Of a DNA stretch of 64,000 nucleotides, positions 8,358 to 15,018 are shown piece by piece. Within the stretch, counting starts at the first letter, position 1; each line of letters opens with the position of its first letter. This stretch comes from Bacteroidales bacterium (GTDB lineage Bacteria; Bacteroidota; Bacteroidia; Bacteroidales; UBA932), in assembly GCA_017482565.1 (NCBI GenBank), contig JAFUMO010000068.1, positions 61,877 to 125,876 on the forward strand, read 5' to 3'. The notes beneath the pieces are model-generated. The model made no database searches. It saw nothing but the letters and a program-made list of their open reading frames with translations, and was not told the origin of the DNA. The translations under genes and the position numbers were made by a program.

Positions 8358-10319
8358 CTAATTAATATTTATCACTGTAGTGCCGTTAGGATAGGTTACA
8401 CTCTCGTTATTACCTATTTTTACCACAGCTTTACCATATGTATCATCGCTGTATGCAGCTGCGTTAGTGATTGTGCAGCCTGATACAGTTGCGTTGCCGG
8501 ATGCTACATACAAACCATGAGCGCCGTATGTACATTTGGCAGTAGCAGTCACATTAGTAAGAGTTGCAAACGAAACATCTACACTGATACCGCCCGAACC
8601 GGTAATAGTACTGCCTGTCATTGTCATATTTGACAAGAAATATCCGTGGATGGCATACCTATGCTGTGAATGCTGTTCATTATTGATGAAAGTCGAATTG
8701 AATGTTCCACCGTTTATTGTAGCGGTAACATTAGCATCAGCAACAGTTTTTCCTTCCAGTTTTGTAACCCCGGTATCACCCCAGTTTCTGAAACATACAG
8801 TATTAGAAGTTATGTTTGCACTCTCCATTGTTATCTGGTTCATATTACATACAGCAGCGCCATTGCTTCCATCACCTTCAAAAATAATTGTACCGTTCTT
8901 GATGGTCAGATTCGCTTTATTAATCAAACCGTATGAGATATTCCCTTTAATTGTAAGAGTCTTTCCACCCAGATCAAGTTCCAAATCATTTGAAATGGTA
9001 ATGGTTCCTGAAAGATTTACAGCGTCTGCCAATGTAACTGTTCCTCCTGCAGCGATTGCTTTGCTTAACTCGTATTCAGCAGGAGTCATTATTTTAACGC
9101 CCTCTGGAAGTGTACCGATATTTTCAAGATTACCGCCATTATTAATGATAATTGCACTACTTGTTGCGCCGTTTAGCTCAATACCCTTAAGGGTAGATCC
9201 GGCATTTACCTGAACATTACCTTGTTTTACAATTACTTTTTCAGCAGTTACACCGTTTCCAAGAATCAAGGTGTTCTCGGCGGTTGCTGCGGTTATTGAG
9301 GTGTAGGTTGTTGTTCCGCTGAGCTCAACTGTTGCTTGCGGAAGGTTTATATCCAAAGTCCTTGAAGTGCTTCCACCGTCAATAGCGATGTTTACATTGC
9401 CTGTGATTGTGGCACCGGATTCTTGGCTTACAGATAAGTCAGTAGCATCAGTACTGATAACCATATTCTTATTGTCATTGGCGCCCAATGATACTGTACC
9501 GCTTGTATAGGTAGTTGCAGAAGCGTTGGTATAGTAAATATAATTCTTTGCTGCAGTGAGTGCCTTAGGATAAATCAGGGTAAGGTCACTTTTACCTTCT
9601 CCTTTTGCCTTTATGGTCAAATCTGTGTAAGTGCCTGCAAAGATAGGGAAGTAAACAGTCTGGTCAGTACTTGTACCATTAAAGGTAATAGATTTGCTGT
9701 CTCCTGTTAAAGTGGCAGCAGGATCACCATTTGCATCCAAAGCAATTGAGTAGCTTCCCGACAGATTGCTTGTTGCAGATGACAACTCAATTGAGGTGTA
9801 TCCAGCAGGGATATTGCTTGTAGAAACTTTAACCAAAGAGCCCGCATTTTTGAATGCAAGGGCGGTGCCATTGGCTTTGGCAGCCATAGGTCCTACCTTT
9901 TCAGTTGAAGAGTAGGTGTAGGTGCTGCTTGTGCTGAGGCCTGATATTGTTCCATCTGAATATGTTGCACCCTCAGTATAAGGATATACCGCTGCAAGAA
10001 CGGTCGCATCAGCAGCCAGTTCAAAATCAGTATCTGCTTCAATGAATATTCCTTCAGTAGTTCCTTTACCGCTGTTCAATACGTATTGTACATTAGTTAC
10101 GGTGTTTCCTTGCTGTACAAATACAGATATCTTGTCATAGTTTTCCCACACTACAACATTGCCATTGGTGCCATCCTGCAATGTTGCTTTTGTGTCTGCA
10201 GCATTCTCTATTGTTGCCACAAGGGTCTCAAGGCCTGAACCTACAGGCATTGTCTCTTCTTTTTCACAACTGGTAAGGACCAATGCGAAAAGAGAAATTA
10301 TTGCAAGTAATTTCTTCAT
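8358..10319 (-). CDS. Fimbrillin-like lipoprotein with C-terminal right-handed beta-helix
   Basis: 653 residues. The signal MKKLLAIISLFALVLTSC ends in a lipobox. Residues about 20-270 resemble a fimbrillin/Mfa-like domain: an early TKAT cleavage-type motif, YDKISVF, LAAVYPY, ALAFKNAGSLVKV, IYYTNA. Residues about 275-400 are Thr/Gly-rich repeats (NVNIAIDGG, LILGNGV), and residues about 425-640 are a right-handed beta-helix (LDLGGKTLTIKGN, LTIKNGTIIFEGDGS, MTGSTITGSGGISV). It is expected to be surface exposed, either as a pilus-associated adhesin or a stalked surface protein. The gene is the second of an operon headed by a 39-residue peptide gene. Ligand unknown. Confidence 0.75.
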   Translation of the reverse strand: MKKLLAIISLFALVLTSCEKEETMPVGSGLETLVATIENAADTKATLQDGTNGNVVVWENYDKISVFVQQGNTVTNVQYVLNSGKGTTEGIFIEADTDFELAADATVLAAVYPYTEGATYSDGTISGLSTSSTYTYSSTEKVGPMAAKANGTALAFKNAGSLVKVSTSNIPAGYTSIELSSATSNLSGSYSIALDANGDPAATLTGDSKSITFNGTSTDQTVYFPIFAGTYTDLTIKAKGEGKSDLTLIYPKALTAAKNYIYYTNASATTYTSGTVSLGANDNKNMVISTDATDLSVSQESGATITGNVNIAIDGGSTSRTLDINLPQATVELSGTTTYTSITAATAENTLILGNGVTAEKVIVKQGNVQVNAGSTLKGIELNGATSSAIIINNGGNLENIGTLPEGVKIMTPAEYELSKAIAAGGTVTLADAVNLSGTITISNDLELDLGGKTLTIKGNISYGLINKANLTIKNGTIIFEGDGSNGAAVCNMNQITMESANITSNTVCFRNWGDTGVTKLEGKTVADANVTATINGGTFNSTFINNEQHSQHRYAIHGYFLSNMTMTGSTITGSGGISVDVSFATLTNVTATAKCTYGAHGLYVASGNATVSGCTITNAAAYSDDTYGKAVVKIGNNESVTYPNGTTVININ

Positions 10320-10358
10320 GATAAATTCAGTTTTGTTTGTTTTAGGTTAAGTGATCCG

Positions 10359-10478
10359 TTACCAGGCCTGCTCATTATAAGGCTCTGTGTTTGAAGTGTT
10401 GCTTGTAGCAAAACCTTTCTCTATATCTACCTCAATTATTTCAATTTGAGGAGACTCGTATAATTTCTTGTCTTCCAT
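10359..10478 (-). CDS. 39-residue Bacteroidota small protein upstream of the fimbrillin gene
   Basis: Starts ATG at 10478 and stops TAA at 10359. It opens MEDKKLYESPQIEIIEVDIE and ends in a Ser/Thr/Asn-rich tail finishing NEQAW. The pattern of a basic start, a Y-x-x-P motif, alternating Ile/Val/Glu and a short polar C-terminus matches a widespread class of tiny Bacteroidota proteins encoded beside surface lipoproteins; no function is known to me. It lies 39 nt upstream of the fimbrillin gene on the same strand and behind a good -7 element, which supports it being translated. It has no signal peptide or double-Gly leader. Confidence 0.72.
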   Translation of the reverse strand: MEDKKLYESPQIEIIEVDIEKGFATSNTSNTEPYNEQAW

Positions 10479-10547
10479 TGTAAATTATTGTTTATAGTTT
10501 GTTAATGAATTCTGCTTGCTTAGTGTGCTGTTCTTGCCCGTTAGGGG

Positions 10548-10555
10548 CAAAGATA
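10548..10555 (-). promoter_or_regulatory. -7 element of the 39-aa peptide/fimbrillin operon
   Basis: Minus strand TATCTTTG matches TAnnTTTG. It predicts a leader of about 65 nt before the ATG at 10478. No good -33 box was found. An inverted repeat (TTGCCC/GGGCAA, 10534-10550) overlaps the predicted start point. Confidence 0.55.
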
Positions 10556-10619
10556 ACTCAAGATGCAGAGTATTGCCGGGGTTTGGTGTAGTCAATACAG
10601 CTACATGTAGAATAAATGG

Positions 10620-10835
10620 CTACAGACTATGTTTGGAATTTATCTGTCGGGAATAGAGGGCGAAGAAATCTGTGTTGAGGATTTTGCAGATGCGTTCCAG
10701 CTCGTGGGTGTCTATGGAGCGTTTTGAGAAGATTTTGTACACATTGGTCCTGTGGCAGGAGAGCTCGGAGGCAAACCAAACTACGGTTTTCCCCTGCTCG
10801 TTGAGAGTCTCCTTTATAAGCTGCCCTATGTGCAT
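10620..10835 (-). CDS. Small XRE-type helix-turn-helix regulator
   Basis: 71 residues. The layout is that of a Cro/XRE HTH domain: an N-terminal helix (IGQLIKETLNEQG), helix 2 (VVWFASELSC), recognition helix (HRTNVYKIFSKRS) and two trailing helices (THELERICKILN). The tail is short and has no second domain. Such stand-alone HTH genes are common in Bacteroidota beside surface loci. The gene begins 45 nt downstream of the 3' end of the structured RNA at 10880-11192 on the same strand, and no separate promoter is visible between them. The fimbrillin operon lies next downstream. Confidence 0.8.
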   Translation of the reverse strand: MHIGQLIKETLNEQGKTVVWFASELSCHRTNVYKIFSKRSIDTHELERICKILNTDFFALYSRQINSKHSL

Positions 10836-10846
10836 TCTTTCCAGGT

Positions 10847-10869
10847 GTCTCCGGGGGCCCCCAGCCCGG
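10847..10869 (-). other. GC-rich stem-loop just before the HTH gene start
   Basis: CTCCGGG and CCCGGAG form a 7-bp GC-rich stem about 12 nt upstream of the HTH start codon. There is no T tract, so it is more likely to affect translation or RNA stability than termination. Confidence 0.45.
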
Positions 10870-10879
10870 AGCGGATAAA

Positions 10880-11192
10880 CAAAAAAGACGTGGGAGTCTT
10901 GTTTTGCTTATTCTACAATTCGGGCTCTAGCATTGCCTTAGGAAAGAATAAGCAACGCCAGTCAGCCCACGCCTGAGTGATATATAAACACACAACAGGA
11001 GAAAATGGATGTGTAAAACTGACTTTCAGTTACATGCATTTCCCCGGCCGTGCAAATAAATCACACAACGCAGACGCTTTTGTTGCCATAATCCCTTTCC
11101 TTTTGAATTTGCTAGATTCGAATTGTAGAGATTAACGCAAAAAACGCCTTTTCAATTATATGACTCCCGCCGCCCTATGGAGCCAACTGGAG
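10880..11192 (-). ncRNA. Structured RNA A, paralogue of RNA B (13372-13656)
   Basis: No credible protein is encoded in this stretch. It aligns along most of its length with 13372-13656 read on the opposite strand. Shared blocks include TTGCG-TAATCTCTA, GAATC-AGCAAATTC, GCGTCTGCGT and the 3' arm with TTGCTTAT, TGCT-GAGCCC, ATAAGCA and CCCACGTC. The 3' end folds as a long hairpin: outer stem from positions 10966-10974 with 10887-10894, inner stem TTGCTTATTCT/AGAATAAGCAA (11 bp perfect). A T6 tract follows at 10881-10886, as in an intrinsic terminator. A strong promoter lies just upstream. The central part carries a variable hairpin (AACTGA/TCAGTT). Sequence does not look like tmRNA, RNase P or SRP RNA; family unassigned. 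The HTH gene follows. Confidence 0.75.
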
Positions 11193-11197
11193 TTTAG

Positions 11198-11229
11198 CAA
11201 AAATAATGAGTATTTGTCTAAATTACAAA
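11198..11229 (-). promoter_or_regulatory. Promoter of structured RNA A
   Basis: Minus strand TTTG (11226-11229), exactly 20 nt, then TATTTTTG (11198-11205). It overlaps the divergent efp promoter, so the two transcripts start within about 60 bp of each other. Confidence 0.75.
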
Positions 11230-11244
11230 CTTGTACTATATTTG
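11213..11244 (+). promoter_or_regulatory. Promoter of efp
   Basis: TTTG (11213-11216), 20 nt, then TATATTTG (11237-11244), a full match to the Bacteroidota consensus. The efp ATG is 39 nt downstream of the -7 element. Confidence 0.75.
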
Positions 11245-11283
11245 CACCACTTTTGAAGAAATTATCAATTAGAGAAAATTTAT

Positions 11284-11850
11284 ATGGCAACTACTGCAGA
11301 TTTTAAGAACGGCTTGTTCTTCAATTACAACGGCAAACCTTGTCAGTTGATTTATTTCCAGCATGTGAAACCAGGTAAGGGTCCTGCTTTTGTAAAGACC
11401 AAATTCAGGAACCTTGAGAATGGTAAAATCCTTGAGAACACTTTCAGTGCAGGTGAGAAGATTGAGATCATCACTGTTGAGAGAAGGCCTTACCAGTTCC
11501 TTTACAAGGATGAGACAGGTTACAACTTCATGCACAATGAGACTTTTGAGCAGATCCACCTTGAGGAGGATTTCGTAGACAATGCAGACCTTATGAAAGA
11601 GGGCCAGTATGTAGAGATGATGTTCCTTGCAGATGAGGAGAGATGCCTTACTTGCGAGCTTCCACAGTTTGTTGAGCTTGAGGTTACCTACACCGAGCCT
11701 GCTGTTAAGGGTGATACAGCTTCTACCAACGCCCAGAAGGAGTGTACCCTTGAGACTGGTGCAAGAATCATGGTTCCTTTGTTCATCAACCAGGGTGAGA
11801 AGATCCGCGTTAAGGTTGAGGACAGAAGCTACGGTGAGCGCGTAAGGTAA
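11284..11850 (+). CDS. efp: Elongation factor P
   Basis: 188 residues, the standard three-domain length. EF-P binds between the P and E sites of the ribosome and relieves stalling at polyproline. The tip loop is HVKPGKGPAF with Lys32 at the position that is modified in many bacteria; whether it is modified here cannot be seen. The C-terminal OB domain is present (TGARIMVPLFINQGEKIRV, then the ending SYGERV). No genes for known EF-P modification enzymes are nearby. The gene has its own promoter and is followed by an intrinsic terminator, so it is probably monocistronic. Confidence 0.97.
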   Translation: MATTADFKNGLFFNYNGKPCQLIYFQHVKPGKGPAFVKTKFRNLENGKILENTFSAGEKIEIITVERRPYQFLYKDETGYNFMHNETFEQIHLEEDFVDNADLMKEGQYVEMMFLADEERCLTCELPQFVELEVTYTEPAVKGDTASTNAQKECTLETGARIMVPLFINQGEKIRVKVEDRSYGERVR

Positions 11851-11886
11851 TACCTGCTCTGCACGAGAGATTCAATAAATGACAAG

Positions 11887-11915
11887 TCCCCGCTGGAAAA
11901 TTTTTCTGGCGGGGA
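11887..11915 (+). terminator. Intrinsic terminator of efp
   Basis: TCCCCGC (11887-11893) pairs with GCGGGGA (11909-11915) and is followed by a T-rich stretch (TTATCTTTTAT). It lies between efp and the convergent ATPase gene. The arm sequence closely resembles that of the terminator at 47227-47256. Confidence 0.8.
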
Positions 11916-11931
11916 TTATCTTTTATATAAA

Positions 11932-13218
11932 TTACTGTATTGCATAGAGCGGAAGACAGGTCATCTGCCCCTGCTCTACATATGGCATCATGGAATATCT
12001 GATAGCATGAATATCAGGGTTCTGTTTCAGGAAATTGCTTAATGAGTTTGCCCTAACATTGCTCTCTGCCTTTACTTCTATAGGCAATAATTTTCCATCT
12101 CTTTGAATGATGAAATCTATCTCCAGTCTTGTTCCGTTATCAGGTTTATGGTAGAAAATGTTCTCTTCTCCGTTGCTTTTCATTTCGCCAAGGACAAACT
12201 GCTCTGTCATCCCCCCTTTATATTCAGTAAATATGTCGTTCTTGATAAGCACTTGTTTTGCCTCTGTTCCCACCATTGCTCCAAGAAGGCCAATATCAAG
12301 TGTAAATAATTTGAATGCAGAAGTATCCTCATATACTTTTAGTGGAAGTTTGCATTCTTTGCATAGAGGAACTTTGTAAACAAGGCCTGCATCTACAAGC
12401 CATTGTATGGCTATCTCAAAATCTTTAGCCCTTGCACCTTGCTTAAGGGAACCATAGATGAATTTTTTATTCTCCTTGAACAATTGTGAAGGCATAGTTT
12501 GCCATACAAGTCTGATTCTTGCAATCTGGTCTTTTGGAGCATGTTTGGAGAAATCTTTTTCATATCCCTTCAAGATGGCCTTCTGAACCTCCCTTACAGC
12601 CAATAGCCCATCTGTTTCTACAAACATCTTTACAGCCTCAGGCATACCGCCTACATAATAATATTGTCTGAGCAGATCTACATATTTTTCATGAATCAGA
12701 TTAGTGGTGGCATAATCTTTATCTTTGATTAGTTTATATGCTTCAGCCTCTCCTTTTGCAAGGAGAAACTCTTCAAAATTCAGGGGATAGACATTGATTT
12801 CGTCAACTTTGCCAACGGGATATGAAACATCTCTGTGTAGGGATATGCCCAATAATGATCCGGCAACGGCAATATGATATTCCGGTGCTTCCTCATAAAA
12901 ATATTTCAATGATTCAATTGCTTCAGGGATATCCTGAACTTCATCAAGGATAATAAGCGTATCTCCAGGGGTTATATCAATTCCTGACAAGGCCCTAAGC
13001 GCTCTGAGTATTCTTTCTGTATTGAAATCTTGAGAAAATATATCCTTCAGAACCTGATTCTTCCTACATACAAGGTATGCCACCTTGGCAAAGCATCTGT
13101 CTCCTAATTCTTGTAGAAGCCAAGTCTTGCCAACCTGCCTTGCTCCATTAAGGATGAGCGGTTTCCTCTCCTTTTTGTCTTTCCATTCAATAAGTTTTTG
13201 AAATACAATCCTTTCCAT
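11932..13218 (-). CDS. AAA ATPase with DUF4143-type C-terminal nuclease-like domain
   Basis: 428 residues from ATG 13218; the longer upstream frame overlaps the promoter. The N-terminal ATPase has Walker A GARQVGKT (25-32) and Walker B TLIILDEVQD, followed by a sensor-like VAGSLLGI. The C-terminal half matches DUF4143: the VGGMPEAVKMF motif and a PD-(D/E)XK-like ending with a Glu in TEQFVLGEM, an Asp in RLEIDFII and IEVKAE. The family is very common in Bacteroidota and has no firmly known role; cleavage activity is not established. Codon use is more AT-rich than that of efp. A -7 element is 36 nt upstream. Confidence 0.85.
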   Translation of the reverse strand: MERIVFQKLIEWKDKKERKPLILNGARQVGKTWLLQELGDRCFAKVAYLVCRKNQVLKDIFSQDFNTERILRALRALSGIDITPGDTLIILDEVQDIPEAIESLKYFYEEAPEYHIAVAGSLLGISLHRDVSYPVGKVDEINVYPLNFEEFLLAKGEAEAYKLIKDKDYATTNLIHEKYVDLLRQYYYVGGMPEAVKMFVETDGLLAVREVQKAILKGYEKDFSKHAPKDQIARIRLVWQTMPSQLFKENKKFIYGSLKQGARAKDFEIAIQWLVDAGLVYKVPLCKECKLPLKVYEDTSAFKLFTLDIGLLGAMVGTEAKQVLIKNDIFTEYKGGMTEQFVLGEMKSNGEENIFYHKPDNGTRLEIDFIIQRDGKLLPIEVKAESNVRANSLSNFLKQNPDIHAIRYSMMPYVEQGQMTCLPLYAIQ

Positions 13219-13254
13219 GTCTATTACTACATAAATTCGCAGATATTTTAATTG

Positions 13255-13262
13255 CAAAGATA
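13255..13262 (-). promoter_or_regulatory. -7 element of the DUF4143 ATPase gene
   Basis: Minus strand TATCTTTG matches TAnnTTTG and lies 36 nt from the ATG at 13218. No TTTG is seen at -33. Confidence 0.5.
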
Positions 13263-13334
13263 CATTTTTAAGCAGATAAGATAATGTGTCTGCTACATTT
13301 TTCTGCACATAAAACTTCTTTAAAATTATACAAT

Positions 13335-13366
13335 TTTGTCCAAAAAGAAAACTTTTATTACTTTTG
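13335..13366 (+). promoter_or_regulatory. Promoter of structured RNA B
   Basis: TTTG (13335-13338), exactly 20 nt, then TACTTTTG (13359-13366). It has the same architecture and spacing as the promoter of RNA A. It is the only convincing promoter I see upstream of the DUF3575 operon. Confidence 0.75.
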
Positions 13367-13371
13367 CACTG

Positions 13372-13656
13372 CTCCGGCCGGCTATGTTGGCTGGGGGTTA
13401 TATAGGGTACATAAAATAAGAGACGTTTTTGCGATAATCTCTATAATCCGAATCCAGCAAATTCGAGTCAGAAAGAGGTTCATGCAACAAGGCGTCTGCG
13501 TCTATAGATAGTAAGGTCATGGTAGCGGTCAGCCACATGGCCCTATTGCTATTTCCATTCTGACGTGGGCTGGCTGGAGTTGCTTATCCATTCTGAGAGG
13601 CCGTGCTGGAGCCCGGATTATTGGATAAGCAGGACAGATTCCCACGTCTTCTTTTT
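13372..13656 (+). ncRNA. Structured RNA B, paralogue of RNA A (10880-11192)
   Basis: About 285 nt from the predicted start to the T5 tract at 13652-13656. It aligns with RNA A read on the minus strand. The 3' hairpin has outer stem GACGTGGG (13562-13569) with CCCACGTC (13641-13648) and inner stem TTGCTTATCCA/TGGATAAGCA, with a conserved apical GGC...TGCTGGAGCCC. Compared with RNA A, paired positions change together (T-A to C-G and T-A to A-T in the inner stem; G.U to A-U in the outer stem), which supports a selected RNA fold. It ends 31-55 nt before the DUF3575 gene. It could be a free RNA or a long leader with conditional termination. Confidence 0.75.
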
Positions 13657-13710
13657 GTATTACCTGCTGTAGGGGAATTGCGGCAAATGAATACCTATGC
13701 TTCACACCTG

Positions 13711-15018
13711 ATGAAAAGGATTTTATTTGTCATGCTGATAATCTGCATATGTTCCAGAATGTATGCACAGCAGCCATATGAGGACAATAAACCTGTCTCA
13801 GACACCCTTGAGGTGTATTTCCACCAGGGCAGCTCCAGATGGGATCCGTCATACATGGGCAATGAGGGGCGCATGAGAGCCTTTGTGGAGAGATTCAGGG
13901 TCCTTACATCAGACAAGGTATTCAACAAGATTTCCAAGATACATATAGTTGCCGGCTGTTCACCTGAAGGATTATGGGAATACAACCAGCGCCTTTCAAA
14001 AAACAGGGCATCACGCATAAGGGGTGTCCTCAATGAGTACATCTCCCTTCCGGACACAATGATAGTGGAGAATGCTGTGGGCATCAATTGGGCCGAGCTT
14101 AAGAAGATGGTCCTTGCAGACCCAAATGTCCCATACAAGGAAGAGGTTCTTGAAAAGCTGGAGGCACCGGAGGTTGTAAAGAACGCCTACGGCAAGCTTG
14201 TGGAGGTAAGGAAGCTCCGCCTCATGTACCTCAGGGATGGCGAGCCTTGGAGATACATGTACAAGAAATTCTTCCCAACTCTCAGAAGCTTCAACCTCCT
14301 CATAGTGATAGAGTGGGAGAAGCTTGAGGCAGTGAAGCTGGAAGTAAAGAAAGAGGAGCAGCCCCCAATCCTGCCAATGGTCTCTTCTTTCTTCCCGATA
14401 GCCTATCCATATCAGCTCCCTCCTCCAATGGAATCGCAGCCGACCCGCAACCCATTCTACATGGGAGTAAAGACCAACCTGCTTTATGATGCAGTAGCAG
14501 TGCCGAATGCGGGAGTTGAGTTCTATCTGGGCAGTGATTGGTCAGTAACCGCCAACTGGATGTACGCATGGTGGAAACACGACATGAAGCACTGGTACTG
14601 GAGGGTATACGGCGGAGACCTCGGATTCAGGAAATGGTTCGGCAATGCAGCGCATGAGAAGCCCCTCACCGGGCACCATATAGGATTATACGGACAAATG
14701 TTCACCTACGATTTTGAGACCGGCGGACGCGGCTACATGGGCGGTGAACCGGGCGGCACAATGTGGGACCAGGCCCACTACGCAGGAGGTGTGGAATATG
14801 GCTATGCATTGCCTATAGGGAAGAGACTCAATTTGGATTTTGTGATAGGCATAGGCTATATGGGTGGCAAATACCATGAGTATCTGCCTGAGGATGACTG
14901 CTATGTATGGCAGGTGACCAAGGAGCGCCACTGGTTCGGCCCAACCAAGGCTGAAATCTCATTGGTATGGCTCTGGGGTCATGGCAATGTAAACAAAAGA
15001 AAAGGAGGCCGCAGATGA
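13711..15018 (+). CDS. DUF3575 outer-membrane/fimbrial-locus protein
   Basis: 435 residues from ATG 13711, which begins a clean signal peptide (MKRILFVMLIICICSRMYAQ). ATG 13687 is eight codons earlier and has a better purine-rich upstream site (AGGGGAA), so it is an alternative. The N-terminal half (about 25-200) resembles an OmpA-like peptidoglycan-binding fold (IHIVAGCSPEGLWEYNQRLS, RASRIRGVL). The C-terminal half is the DUF3575 beta-barrel-like domain (MGVKTNLLYDAVAVPNAGVE, then Trp/Tyr/Gly-rich strands). DUF3575 genes commonly start fimbrillin operons with DUF5119. Its stop overlaps the next ATG. Confidence 0.85.
   Translation: MKRILFVMLIICICSRMYAQQPYEDNKPVSDTLEVYFHQGSSRWDPSYMGNEGRMRAFVERFRVLTSDKVFNKISKIHIVAGCSPEGLWEYNQRLSKNRASRIRGVLNEYISLPDTMIVENAVGINWAELKKMVLADPNVPYKEEVLEKLEAPEVVKNAYGKLVEVRKLRLMYLRDGEPWRYMYKKFFPTLRSFNLLIVIEWEKLEAVKLEVKKEEQPPILPMVSSFFPIAYPYQLPPPMESQPTRNPFYMGVKTNLLYDAVAVPNAGVEFYLGSDWSVTANWMYAWWKHDMKHWYWRVYGGDLGFRKWFGNAAHEKPLTGHHIGLYGQMFTYDFETGGRGYMGGEPGGTMWDQAHYAGGVEYGYALPIGKRLNLDFVIGIGYMGGKYHEYLPEDDCYVWQVTKERHWFGPTKAEISLVWLWGHGNVNKRKGGRR

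Noticed and set aside
10880-13656. Inverted repeat pair as borders of an invertible segment or mobile element
   Set aside because: The two copies are too diverged for simple recombination. Each has RNA-gene features (promoter, covarying stems, T tract), and there is no recombinase or transposase in or next to the segment.
10880-13656. RNAs A and B as tmRNA, RNase P RNA or SRP RNA
   Set aside because: None of the conserved blocks I would expect is present (no tag reading frame with a tRNA-like end, no GAGGAAAGTCC-type block, no SRP GGAA loop region). A 6S-like identity could be neither shown nor excluded.
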